Below are positions 51,901 to 59,772 of a stretch of 64,000 nt of DNA, in pieces. The translations under genes and the position numbers were made by a program. The DNA lies in assembly GCF_001905655.1 (NCBI RefSeq), contig NZ_JMHT01000002.1, positions 1-64,000 on the forward strand, written 5' to 3'. The notes beneath the pieces are model-generated. The model was not told where the DNA came from, ran no database searches, and saw nothing but the letters and a program-made list of their open reading frames with translations. This stretch comes from Mycobacterium sp. ST-F2. Its GTDB lineage: Bacteria > Actinomycetota > Actinomycetes > Mycobacteriales > Mycobacteriaceae. Within the stretch, counting starts at the first letter, position 1, and every line of letters begins with the position of its first letter.

Positions 51901-53127
51901 TCAGGTGTCATCGAGACGCGGAAACAACACCTCGTGTGCGATCAGCTGTACGGCGGCGGCGATGGGAATGGCCACCAGCGCTCCGACGATGCCCAGTAGT
52001 GCGCCTCCGACGAGAACCGCCACCACCGTGACCAACGCGGGCACCTTGACGGCGTGCCCGATGATGCGGGGTACCAGGAGGTAATCCTCGAGGGCTCGGA
52101 ACACCACGAAAAACACTGCGGTAGAGATACATACGGGCAGTGACACCGTGAGCGCCACCGCCGCCACCACGACACCCGCGATGGTCGAGCCGACGACAGG
52201 CACCAGATCGAAGAGCCCGACGAAGATGCCGAGCAGCAGGGGATACGGTACGTCGAACGCCGTCAGCCAGACTGCGGTGGCGGCCGCGGCGATCACCGAT
52301 ATCGCCACGTTTCCCAGCACGTAGGCGCCGACCTTGGCGAACATGTCGTCCCCGATGAGAATCGCCCGCGGTCGACGGGTCTGGGGGACAAGGCGATACA
52401 GCGTCGCGCGGATGCGGGGAAAGTCGATCAGGAAATACACGGTGAGCACGATGACGATGAGGACGTCGGCCAATGCGGCGAATACCGCCGAGCTGGCGGT
52501 GACGATCTCATTCAGTATCGAGCCGCCCGATCCGTTCATCATGTCGGTGATCCGCTGCTGAATGTGGAAGCGGTCGTTCAGTTTTCCGATGGTGGACGAA
52601 TGGCTCTGGGCTTCCTGAATGTAGTGCGGTGCCTGATGGATCAGCTGGGTGGCCTGCTGCGACAACGGCGGGATGGCAGCCGCCACGAAGGCTGCCATCA
52701 GGGCGAGAAAGATGACGAAAACGGTTGTGGTGGCGAGCCATCGCGGGAATTGGTGGTTGACGAACCACGAGACGGCGGGTTCCAAGCCCAACGCCAGGAA
52801 GAACGCCACCCCGATCAGCACCAGCACCGACCGCGCGGTGATCAACATGTGCATGGCGCCGTAGGTCACGGCCACGCCGGCCGCCGCTGTCATCCCGACG
52901 AAGAATGGTGACTGCCGATTGAACCGCCGACCCAGTTCCCCGTGGGGACGCGCGTCGGTTTTCATCTGCGCGGCGGCAGCTTCGGCGGCGGCGATCGGTT
53001 CCTCATCTGTGCCGTGCGGCTGCGCCACCATGTCGTCGTGTGCCGACTGTCCCGTACCGCCCGTCGTATCAACGTGTTTCGTCTCGCCGACCGGCTGGCC
53101 CCTCGCATCGGGGCTGGCGCGCGTCAC
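51901..53127 (-). CDS. AI-2E family transporter (PerM-like permease)
   Basis: A 408-residue membrane protein with about eight helices. The family signature is seen in FFLALGLEPAVSWFVNH, the long amphipathic central part (QLIHQAPHYIQEAQSHSSTIG) and AVWLTAFDVPYPLLLGIFVGLFDLVPVVGSTIAGVVVA. PF01594 proteins include transporters of autoinducer-2, Na+/H+ antiporters and regulators of osmotic stress; the substrate here is unknown. The N-terminal 60 residues are hydrophilic and weakly conserved, so a later start is possible. Confidence 0.87.
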   Translation of the reverse strand: MTRASPDARGQPVGETKHVDTTGGTGQSAHDDMVAQPHGTDEEPIAAAEAAAAQMKTDARPHGELGRRFNRQSPFFVGMTAAAGVAVTYGAMHMLITARSVLVLIGVAFFLALGLEPAVSWFVNHQFPRWLATTTVFVIFLALMAAFVAAAIPPLSQQATQLIHQAPHYIQEAQSHSSTIGKLNDRFHIQQRITDMMNGSGGSILNEIVTASSAVFAALADVLIVIVLTVYFLIDFPRIRATLYRLVPQTRRPRAILIGDDMFAKVGAYVLGNVAISVIAAAATAVWLTAFDVPYPLLLGIFVGLFDLVPVVGSTIAGVVVAAVALTVSLPVCISTAVFFVVFRALEDYLLVPRIIGHAVKVPALVTVVAVLVGGALLGIVGALVAIPIAAAVQLIAHEVLFPRLDDT

Positions 53128-53165
53128 GACAATGCCCGTCGTGAACAGGGACGGTCATGGCCCGG

Positions 53166-53321
53166 TCAGAACCACACCTTGCGGCCTGCAACCGGCCGTC
53201 CAACGGCGCCCAAGATCCAGAGGACCGCGCCGATGACGATCAGGATCACCCCGATGGTGTCCAGAATCGGTACCCCCAAGGCGTATCCCAGAATCAGCAA
53301 GATGATGCCCAGGATGATCAT
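53166..53321 (-). CDS. DUF6131-like 51-residue membrane protein
   Basis: A 51-residue protein with two hydrophobic helices (IILGIILLILGYALG and IGVILIVIGAVLWILG) and a basic tail ending GRKVWF. Small proteins of this type (DUF6131) are common in mycobacteria. An AAGGAG site precedes the ATG. A good SigF-type promoter lies about 60 bp upstream (53379-53404). It belongs to the general-stress set as judged by that promoter. Confidence 0.75.
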   Translation of the reverse strand: MIILGIILLILGYALGVPILDTIGVILIVIGAVLWILGAVGRPVAGRKVWF

Positions 53322-53378
53322 TGTTGCGCTCCTTGCTCAGGGCAATTGACGTGTTCGTCGATGCCGACGGCTTACAGG

Positions 53379-53404
53379 TACCCACGGCAGTGCCCGGTCA
53401 AACC
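53379..53404 (-). promoter_or_regulatory. SigF-type promoter for the DUF6131-like gene
   Basis: On the minus strand GGTTT is followed, after 16 bp, by GGGTA, agreeing with the mycobacterial SigF consensus (GTTT-N15-17-GGGTA). It is 58 bp before the ATG. Confidence 0.6.
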
Positions 53405-53462
53405 AACCCTGGACATGATTGGGCGACCCTGATTCGGGCTATCTCTTGGTCGAGGAGAGCGC

Positions 53463-55619
53463 ATGACTGAGGTCGGTTCGCAGGACACCGGGTCCGGTCG
53501 CACTGAGGTGTGGCCGGGGAAGGCCTACCCGCTCGGAGCTACCTATGACGGTGTGGGAACCAATTTCGCGCTCTTCAGCGAGGCCGCAGAACGTGTGGAG
53601 CTGTGTCTGTTCGATGACAACGGCGCCGAAACACGTGTTGTACTACCGGAAGTCGACGGATTCATCTGGCACGGGTTCCTGCCCGATGTCGTCCCTGGAC
53701 AGCATTACGGCTATCGGGTACACGGACCGTACGATCCGTCTGCGGGGCAGCGGTGCAATCCGAACAAGCTCCTCATCGATCCCTATGCCAAGGCGATCGA
53801 CGGCGAATTTCAATGGGATCAAGCACTTTTCAGCTACAACTTCGGTGACGAGGACAGCCGGAACGACGACGACTCTGCCGGTCGCATGCCCAAATCGGTG
53901 GTGATCAACCCGTACTTCGATTGGGGCACGGACCGGCCCCCGCAGCGCCCGTACACGGACTCGGTGATCTACGAGGCGCACGTGAAGGGGCTGACGCAGC
54001 GTCATCCCGACGTCCCCGAGCGTGACCGCGGTACCTACGCGGGTGTCGCCAACCCGGCCATCATCGAGCATTTGAAGGGTCTCGGCGTCACGGCCATCGA
54101 GCTGATGCCGGTGCACCACTTCGCCAACGATTCCACGCTGATCGACAGAGGGTTGTCGAATTACTGGGGGTACAACACGATCGGGTTCTTCGCGCCGGAT
54201 CCCAAATACACCTCCGGAGTGACCGCGGGCGGGCAAGTCCAAGAGTTCAAGGCCATGGTGCGTGCGCTGCATCAAGCGGACATCGAAGTGATCCTCGACG
54301 TGGTCTACAACCACACCGCCGAAGGCAACCATCTGGGCCCGACGCTGTCGTTCCGGGGAATCGACAATGCTGCCTACTACCGCCTGGTCGACGACGACCA
54401 GAAGTACTACATGGACTACACCGGCACGGGCAACAGTCTCAACGCCGGTCATCCGCACGCCCTGCAGCTCATCATGGACTCACTGCGGTATTGGGTGACC
54501 GAGATGCATGTCGACGGCTTCCGCTTCGATCTGGCGTCGACGCTGGCACGGGAGTTCTACGACGTGGACCGCCTGTCGACGTTCTTCGAGATGGTCCAGC
54601 AGGATCCGGTGATCAGCCAGGTCAAACTGATCGCCGAGCCCTGGGACGTCGGGCCCGGTGGATATCAGGTCGGGAATTTCCCGCCGCAGTGGACGGAATG
54701 GAACGGTAAGTACCGCGATGCCGTTCGCGACTTCTGGCGCGGGGAGGAGTCCACTCTCGGCGAATTCGCCTCGCGACTCACCGGATCGGCGGATCTCTAT
54801 GAACAAACCTCGCGACGGCCGGTCGCGTCGATCAATTTCGTCACTGCCCACGACGGCTTCACCCTGCGAGACCTGGTTTCCTACAACGAGAAACACAACG
54901 AGGCCAACGGTGACGACAACAACGATGGCGAGTCGGACAACCGGTCCTGGAACTGCGGTGTGGAAGGACCGACCGACGATCCCGGCATCGAGACGCTGCG
55001 TCGACGTCAGCAGCGCAACTTCCTGGCCACCACCCTCCTGAGCCAGGGCGTCCCGATGATCTGCCACGGCGATGAACTGGGCCGCACCCAAGGCGGAAAC
55101 AACAACGGCTACTGCCAGGACAACGAAATCACCTGGGTCGACTGGGAGTCCGCTGACACCGAGTTGATCGCGTTCACCGGCGCCGTGGCCGCGATCCGCA
55201 CGGCGCACCCGATTTTCCGGCGTCGCCGTTTCTTCACCGGCCGGCCGGTGCGGACCCGCGGGGCGCAGGACGTACCGGACGTCGCGTTCTTCACTCCGAG
55301 CGGCTCGGAAATGACCGACGAGGACTGGAACACCGCCTTCGGCAAGTCCGTCGCGGTCTATCTCAACGGACAGGGCATCCCAGACTTGGACGAGCGAGGG
55401 CAGCGTGTCGTCGACGACTCGTTTGTCCTGTGCTTCAACGCCCACGATGAAGCCATCGAATTCACTTTGCCGCCAGATCAATTCGGCCAGAGATGGCAAC
55501 TACTACTCGATACCGCCGGCGATGTGGCGACCGCAGACGCCGAGGCAGCACCCGTGGAGGCGGGGGCCACCGTGACCGTCGACGGCCGTGCCCTCACGCT
55601 ATTCCGGACCCTCTCCTGA
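53463..55619 (+). CDS. glgX: glycogen debranching enzyme GlgX/TreX
   Basis: A 718-residue GH13 isoamylase-type enzyme that hydrolyses alpha-1,6 branches of glycogen. It has an N-terminal CBM48 (YPLGATYDGVGTNFALFSEAAERVELCLFD) and the catalytic barrel with DVVYNHTAEGN, DGFRFDLAS (nucleophile Asp), LIAEPWDVGPGG (acid Glu) and NFVTAHDGFTL (third Asp). M. tuberculosis TreX is the counterpart; there treY and treZ are neighbours, but here they are not in the window. An AGGAGAG site precedes the ATG. Confidence 0.93.
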   Translation: MTEVGSQDTGSGRTEVWPGKAYPLGATYDGVGTNFALFSEAAERVELCLFDDNGAETRVVLPEVDGFIWHGFLPDVVPGQHYGYRVHGPYDPSAGQRCNPNKLLIDPYAKAIDGEFQWDQALFSYNFGDEDSRNDDDSAGRMPKSVVINPYFDWGTDRPPQRPYTDSVIYEAHVKGLTQRHPDVPERDRGTYAGVANPAIIEHLKGLGVTAIELMPVHHFANDSTLIDRGLSNYWGYNTIGFFAPDPKYTSGVTAGGQVQEFKAMVRALHQADIEVILDVVYNHTAEGNHLGPTLSFRGIDNAAYYRLVDDDQKYYMDYTGTGNSLNAGHPHALQLIMDSLRYWVTEMHVDGFRFDLASTLAREFYDVDRLSTFFEMVQQDPVISQVKLIAEPWDVGPGGYQVGNFPPQWTEWNGKYRDAVRDFWRGEESTLGEFASRLTGSADLYEQTSRRPVASINFVTAHDGFTLRDLVSYNEKHNEANGDDNNDGESDNRSWNCGVEGPTDDPGIETLRRRQQRNFLATTLLSQGVPMICHGDELGRTQGGNNNGYCQDNEITWVDWESADTELIAFTGAVAAIRTAHPIFRRRRFFTGRPVRTRGAQDVPDVAFFTPSGSEMTDEDWNTAFGKSVAVYLNGQGIPDLDERGQRVVDDSFVLCFNAHDEAIEFTLPPDQFGQRWQLLLDTAGDVATADAEAAPVEAGATVTVDGRALTLFRTLS

Positions 55620-55714
55620 AACAGGCCTGCCGCCCGCCGCAAAGGTTCAGCATTTCGCGGCTTCTGCAACTAGCGTTGGTGCCGGTATGTCACGGGTGCT
55701 GGGAGGTCGGACGG

Positions 55715-56431
55715 GTGTCGGGATTCAATGACTCGGGCGTCGACGCCGGGGCGCGCGATGGTCACCCGTCGTTGACCCGTGAGTTCATCCTGGACGCGGC
55801 CATTGAGTTCATCGACGAGCACGGCCTGGAGAAGCTGACCATGCGCCGGCTGGGTGCGGCATGTGGTGTGGAAGCGATGGCGCTGTACCGATACGTGCAC
55901 GGCAGAGCGGATCTGCTGACCGGTGTGGTCGATCACGTCATCGACCGCTTGTATGCCGATCAGCTGGCGGCTCGTCGGCAAGAGGACGGCTGGCAGGACT
56001 ATCTGATCCGTCTTGGTCACGGGGTGCGTCAGATTGCGCTACAGCACCCCCACGTCTTCCCTTTGGTGGCCACGCAGGCGCCGGAGGCGCCGTGGGTGCG
56101 CCCGCCGCTGCGCAGTCTGCGCTGGATGGAGAGCTTCCTCGATACGTTGCTTTCCTACGGGTTCGACGATGTCGGGGCGGTCGCCGCCTACCGGGCCTAC
56201 ACCACGTTCTTGTTGGGGCAGCTCTTGTTGGAGGTGTCTGCTCACGGCGCCCAGTTGAGCCCTGTCGAGGCGATCGTTGAGGTCGCTGACCATTCCAGCG
56301 CCACGTTGTCGGACTATCCGCACCTGGACCGACTGCAACCCCTGCTTTCGGAAGATCACAGCGAAACGGAGTTCGAGGAAGCGCTCGAAGCGCTGTTGGA
56401 TCGACTCGAATCGTTGTTGTCGCAGCACTGA
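55715..56431 (+). CDS. TetR-family regulator (TetR_C tetracycline-repressor-like)
   Basis: A 238-residue regulator. HTH: TREFILDAAIEFIDEHGLEKLTMRRLGAACGVEAMALYRYVHGRADLL. The C-terminal ligand domain resembles that of the TetR_C_1 group, with an acidic end (SEDHSETEFEEALEALLDRLESLL). The GTG at 55715 follows GGGAGG at 55701-55706. A 15-bp palindrome 39 bp after its stop lies before the response regulator, suggesting control of downstream genes. Confidence 0.87.
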   Translation: MSGFNDSGVDAGARDGHPSLTREFILDAAIEFIDEHGLEKLTMRRLGAACGVEAMALYRYVHGRADLLTGVVDHVIDRLYADQLAARRQEDGWQDYLIRLGHGVRQIALQHPHVFPLVATQAPEAPWVRPPLRSLRWMESFLDTLLSYGFDDVGAVAAYRAYTTFLLGQLLLEVSAHGAQLSPVEAIVEVADHSSATLSDYPHLDRLQPLLSEDHSETEFEEALEALLDRLESLLSQH

Positions 56432-56469
56432 CCGCGCGGACCGCGCGAGCCCGGCCGGACGTCGGGCCT

Positions 56470-56484
56470 GTTTACAATGTAAAC
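56470..56484. promoter_or_regulatory. 15-bp palindrome, TetR-type operator
   Basis: GTTTACA-A-TGTAAAC is a perfect inverted repeat with a single central base. It falls between the tetR stop and the response regulator start, about 127 bp before that start. TetR proteins of this type often bind such TTTACA-type sites. Confidence 0.5.
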
Positions 56485-56610
56485 TGACAGTGGTCGGAGC
56501 TCGGTGGCCTCGAACCTCTGGTAGTCGAGGCCACCGTGTACTCACGTTGCCGGAGCCACCGGTCGATGGATCGAACGTCATCTCTGCCGAGGTGCGGAAG
56601 GGTTGGGCAC

Positions 56611-57057
56611 GTGACAGCGCCGCGCGAGAGCAGGGCGATCGATATCTTGTTGATCGAAGACGATCCAGGGGACGAGTTGATCACCCGGGAAGCTTTTGCC
56701 GATAACAAGATCAAGAATGTCCTGCACGTCGCCCGCGACGGCCAGGAGGGTCTCGACTTCCTCTACCGGCGGGGCGACTACGAGAATGCGCCGCGACCGG
56801 ACCTGATCCTGCTCGACTTGAATCTGCCGAAGTATGACGGGCGCCAGCTGCTGGAAAAGGTCAAATCGGATATCGAGCTGTGCGACATCCCGATCGTCGT
56901 GCTCACCACGTCGTCGGCGCAGGAAGACATCTTGCGCAGCTACCAACTGCATGCGAATGCCTACGTGACCAAGCCCGTCGACCTCGACCAGTTTCTGGGT
57001 GCGGTGCGTCAGATCGACGAATTCTTCGTCCAGGTGGTCCGGTTGCCGCGGTCCTGA
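56611..57057 (+). CDS. Rcp-like single-domain response regulator, copy 1
   Basis: A 148-residue receiver-only regulator like cyanobacterial Rcp1. The acidic pocket is IDILLIEDDPGDE, the phospho-acceptor Asp is in DLILLDLNLPKYDG, and the conserved Thr and Lys are in VVLTTSSA and YVTKPVD. It has no output domain, so it presumably acts in a phosphorelay or on a partner protein. It differs from copy 2 at 62561-63007 at roughly 20 positions. The GTG at 56611 is used as the start because it matches copy 2 in length; an ATG at 56566 is in frame. Confidence 0.88.
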   Translation: MTAPRESRAIDILLIEDDPGDELITREAFADNKIKNVLHVARDGQEGLDFLYRRGDYENAPRPDLILLDLNLPKYDGRQLLEKVKSDIELCDIPIVVLTTSSAQEDILRSYQLHANAYVTKPVDLDQFLGAVRQIDEFFVQVVRLPRS

Positions 57058-57079
57058 AGGGTAAGTCGATGCGCGGCGG

Positions 57080-57697
57080 CTAAGCCCGCATGGCCAGACA
57101 CAGCTCTGTGCCGATCGCGGCGCTCGCTGCCGGGCCATCGAAGCGATCCATCCAATACACGCCGGCGGCATCGTTGGGGGACCGCGGGCTGTCCGGGAAG
57201 GCGGTGCCGACACGTGCCTGCCGTTGCACATCCCGTGCGCTCACAGGGTTGACCACTGTCGAGCGTCGCGCCGGCCCGAATGGTGAGGCGTCGGCGTCCG
57301 CGCGGTGTTCGACGCGATAACGGACAACGGCACTTCGCAGCGTCGGATGAGCGGCTCTGGCGAACGTCAGCACGTAAAAGGACCCTGCCGCTACGGAATT
57401 GACCGACAGCACCTCTTCGCCCATTCCCTCGATCAAGTCGATGAAATCGGCGATTTCGTGGCCGCTGATCACATCGCCGGCGATGCCGGTGGTCACGGCT
57501 ATGCCCAACGCCGCCCGGCCGTCGTGGTCTGCGGGAATGAACCGAAAGGCGCGCCCGCCCGCAGAAGACAGGCTGTCGCCCGCGGGACACTGGACGGCGC
57601 CCGCCGGTTGTTCGGTGTCGAACAGCCAGCGCAGCCCGACCAGGAGTACCGGTAGATGGACGGTGATGTCGGCAGTGGCTGGCAATTCGAGTGTCAT
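57080..57697 (-). CDS. protein of unknown function
   Basis: A 205-residue soluble protein. It begins MTLELPATADITVHLPVLLVG, has a middle part with AFRFIPADHDGRAALGIAVTTGIAGDVISGHEIADFIDLIEGMGEEVLSV and ends YWMDRFDGPAASAAIGTELCLA. No family was recognised. The start at 57697 is chosen over one five codons upstream. It converges on the response regulator and lies among SigF-module genes but has no visible SigF promoter. Confidence 0.6.
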   Translation of the reverse strand: MTLELPATADITVHLPVLLVGLRWLFDTEQPAGAVQCPAGDSLSSAGGRAFRFIPADHDGRAALGIAVTTGIAGDVISGHEIADFIDLIEGMGEEVLSVNSVAAGSFYVLTFARAAHPTLRSAVVRYRVEHRADADASPFGPARRSTVVNPVSARDVQRQARVGTAFPDSPRSPNDAAGVYWMDRFDGPAASAAIGTELCLAMRA

Positions 57698-57843
57698 CCC
57701 TAATTCCTTCAAATCGGGCGACGCGCGAGTGCGTCAGCTGACTTCTCGATACCCACTCGGTCGATGCGCAAAACACCCGGTCTCATCCTGCCGAAAGGGT
57801 CTCCGCCACAAGCTTTCCTGATCCGTCCACCCGCCCACGAGAG

Positions 57844-57876
57844 TGGCCCAGACCGGCATTTCGCCGGACTGGGCCA
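57844..57876 (-). terminator. hairpin after CsbD-like copy 2
   Basis: TGGCCCAGACCGGC and GCCGGACTGGGCCA form a 14-bp stem with one mismatch around five bases, 16 bp beyond the CsbD-like stop on the minus strand. Confidence 0.6.
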
Positions 57877-57891
57877 TCGCCACACACTCAG

Positions 57892-58137
57892 TTAGTTCTG
57901 TTGTTCTGCGCGCTCACGCGCCTCGGCGGCTTTCGCGCCGGCGCGTGCCGCCTCGGCCTCGGCTTCCTTCCTGGCCGCCGCCCGATGCGCATCTGCCTTG
58001 TCCTGCTGGGCTTGACCTTCGCGGACCAGGTCATCACGACCGGCCACCGTACCGATGACCTCCTTGGCCTTCCCCTTGAGGCCTTCAACGACTCCCCGGA
58101 CAGCTTCTTCAGGCCCGGTGTGCTTGTTCTCGCTCAT
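57892..58137 (-). CDS. CsbD-like stress protein, copy 2
   Basis: An 81-residue paralogue of copy 1 (51520-51768) with GPEEAVRGVVEGLKGKAKEVIGTVAGRDDLVREGQAQQDKADAH at the N-terminus and a long Ala/Glu/Arg helix. The ribosome-site leader GAAGGGTAGAC is shared by both. Upstream on the minus strand GTTT-N16-GGGAAT approaches the SigF consensus with one deviation in the -10. Divergent from usfX-sigF, it is likely part of the SigF regulon. Confidence 0.8.
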   Translation of the reverse strand: MSENKHTGPEEAVRGVVEGLKGKAKEVIGTVAGRDDLVREGQAQQDKADAHRAAARKEAEAEAARAGAKAAEARERAEQQN

Positions 58138-58366
58138 GTCTACCCTTCGGCTGGCCGATCGGATCGATCGCGCACGGAGAACCGTTCTCCACGCCGTCCG
58201 AGAATTCCCACCTCCGGTGAACGCCAAACACGAACTATTGCGATCTGCGCCACAGCGGATAACCCTGTCCGGCAGCACATTCCGTAGATCAGTCGTGCTG
58301 ATGGCGGCACTGATCCGCACGCGTCTGCTCGGTCCGAGAACGCGCGGAGGGCAGGTTGTGCGCGTT

Positions 58367-58392
58367 GTTTGGAGGGCCATGGAAAATGGGTA
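58367..58392 (+). promoter_or_regulatory. SigF-type promoter of usfX-sigF
   Basis: GTTT (58367-58370), 17 bp, then GGGTA (58388-58392). This is the canonical mycobacterial SigF promoter and predicts a start of transcription near 58399, so usfX-sigF would be autoregulated. Confidence 0.7.
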
Positions 58393-58439
58393 CACAGGGC
58401 GTGATGTGGAGTGACCTGCACCGGGATGCTGGAGGATAC

Positions 58440-58886
58440 GTGGTTGATGCAGTGGGGCAGGGCGACATGGCGCGCGGTGACCGGTCCGTTGAACTGATCG
58501 TTGCGGCCTCGGCGGAAAGCCTGGCAGTCCTGCGGACGCTCGTCGCGGCCGTGGCCGCCTTCGAGGATTTCGATCTGGACGCCGTCGCCGATATCCGTTT
58601 GGCAGTCGATGAAGCCTGTACCGGCCTCATTCGTGCCGCGGTGCCGGGATCGAGCCTGCGGGTCGTCGTCGATCCGGCGAATGATGCTGTGGTGATTCGT
58701 GCTTCGGCACGATGCGCGGTCGATGACAGCCGCGGCACCGAGGTGGTGAAGCGAGACACCTTCAGTTGGCATGTGCTCAACTCGCTCGCCGACGAGGTGT
58801 CCACCTTCGCCGACGAACCGGCTGTCGACGGCACCCAGGTACTGGGTGTTTCGTTGACCTCGAGACGAGTGAGTCTGCAGCGGTGA
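58440..58886 (+). CDS. usfX: UsfX/RsbW anti-sigma-F factor
   Basis: A 148-residue GHKL-type anti-sigma factor. RSVELIVAASAESLAVLRTLVAAVAAFEDFDLDAVADIRLAVDEACTGLIRAAVPG contains the N-box; FSWHVLNSLADEVSTFADE and TSRRVS close it, nearly as in M. tuberculosis UsfX (Rv3287c). It binds SigF and releases it when anti-anti-sigma factors compete. Start is uncertain: GTG 58440 follows GGAGGA; ATG 58467 is possible; starts before about 58400 would precede the predicted transcript. It overlaps sigF by 4 bp. Confidence 0.9.
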   Translation: MVDAVGQGDMARGDRSVELIVAASAESLAVLRTLVAAVAAFEDFDLDAVADIRLAVDEACTGLIRAAVPGSSLRVVVDPANDAVVIRASARCAVDDSRGTEVVKRDTFSWHVLNSLADEVSTFADEPAVDGTQVLGVSLTSRRVSLQR

Positions 58887-59632
58887 CGGCGGAGTATGCG
58901 GACGTTCTCGAGATGTTCCGTCAGCTCCGACGAACGGCCGAAGATTCAGCTGACTACATCGCACAGCGCGACAGAATCATCGAGCGCTGTTTGCCGCTGG
59001 CGGACCACATCGCGCGACGCTTCGAGGGCAAGGGGGAAGCCCGCGATGATCTGCTGCAGGTCGCGCGCATGGGCCTCGTCAACGCGGTCAACCGGTTTGA
59101 TGTCGAATTAGGTTCGGAATTCGCGCCTTTCGCGATTCCCACGATCATGGGCGAGCTACGCCGCCACTTTCGCGACAACAGCTGGTCGGTGAAAGTGCCG
59201 CGGCGGATGAAAGAACTGCATCTGCGGATCGGGACTGCCACCGCCGAGATGTCTCAGCGCCTCGGCCGCGCGCCCACGCCCTCTGAACTTGCTGCCGAGC
59301 TCGGCGTCGATCGCGATGAGGTGCTCGACGGTCTGATGGCCGGAAGTTCGTACAAGACCGCATCGATCGACAAGGTCGCTGGTGACGAGGAACGGCCGTC
59401 GCTGGCCGACACGCTGGGCGACGTCGATCCGGGGTTGGAGAAGGTCGAACAGCGCGAGGCGCTCCGGCCGCTGCTGGCCGAACTGCCCGAGCGCGAGCGA
59501 ACAGTGTTGGTGCTGCGGTTCTTCGAATCGATGACGCAATCGCAGATCGCCGCGAAACTCGGTATCTCCCAGATGCATGTGTCGCGGCTGCTGGCGAAAA
59601 CCCTTGCGCAGCTCCGGGACAAGTTGGAGTAG
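58883..59632 (+). CDS. sigF: alternative sigma factor SigF
   Basis: A 249-residue SigB/SigF-group sigma factor. Region 2 is ERCLPLADHIARRFEGKGEARDDLLQVARMGLVNAVNRFD; FRDNSWSVKVPRRMKELHLRIGTAT and the region 4 LPERERTVLVLRFFESMTQSQIAAKLGISQMHVSRLLAK agree with M. tuberculosis SigF. It starts at GTG 58883 in the usfX stop. SigF drives stationary-phase and stress genes with GTTT/GGGTA promoters; two such promoters are visible in the window (58367 and 53379). Confidence 0.93.
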   Translation: MTAEYADVLEMFRQLRRTAEDSADYIAQRDRIIERCLPLADHIARRFEGKGEARDDLLQVARMGLVNAVNRFDVELGSEFAPFAIPTIMGELRRHFRDNSWSVKVPRRMKELHLRIGTATAEMSQRLGRAPTPSELAAELGVDRDEVLDGLMAGSSYKTASIDKVAGDEERPSLADTLGDVDPGLEKVEQREALRPLLAELPERERTVLVLRFFESMTQSQIAAKLGISQMHVSRLLAKTLAQLRDKLE

Positions 59633-59772
59633 CGGCCGGCGCGGCCCAGCCAACTGCGGAGCGTCAATGGTCCAAAGCGGTGTGGTACCAACTGGTAACG
59701 TCCGCTGGGTAAGCACGGCGAACGATATGGTCAGCACGATGTAGGTGGCCCGTTGGTGAAGGATGTGACCAC

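Noticed and set aside
59680..59735. Possible SigF promoter before the receiver-PP2C gene (GGGTA near 59708)
   Set aside because: A -10-like GGGTA is present, but no GTTT lies 15-17 bp upstream.
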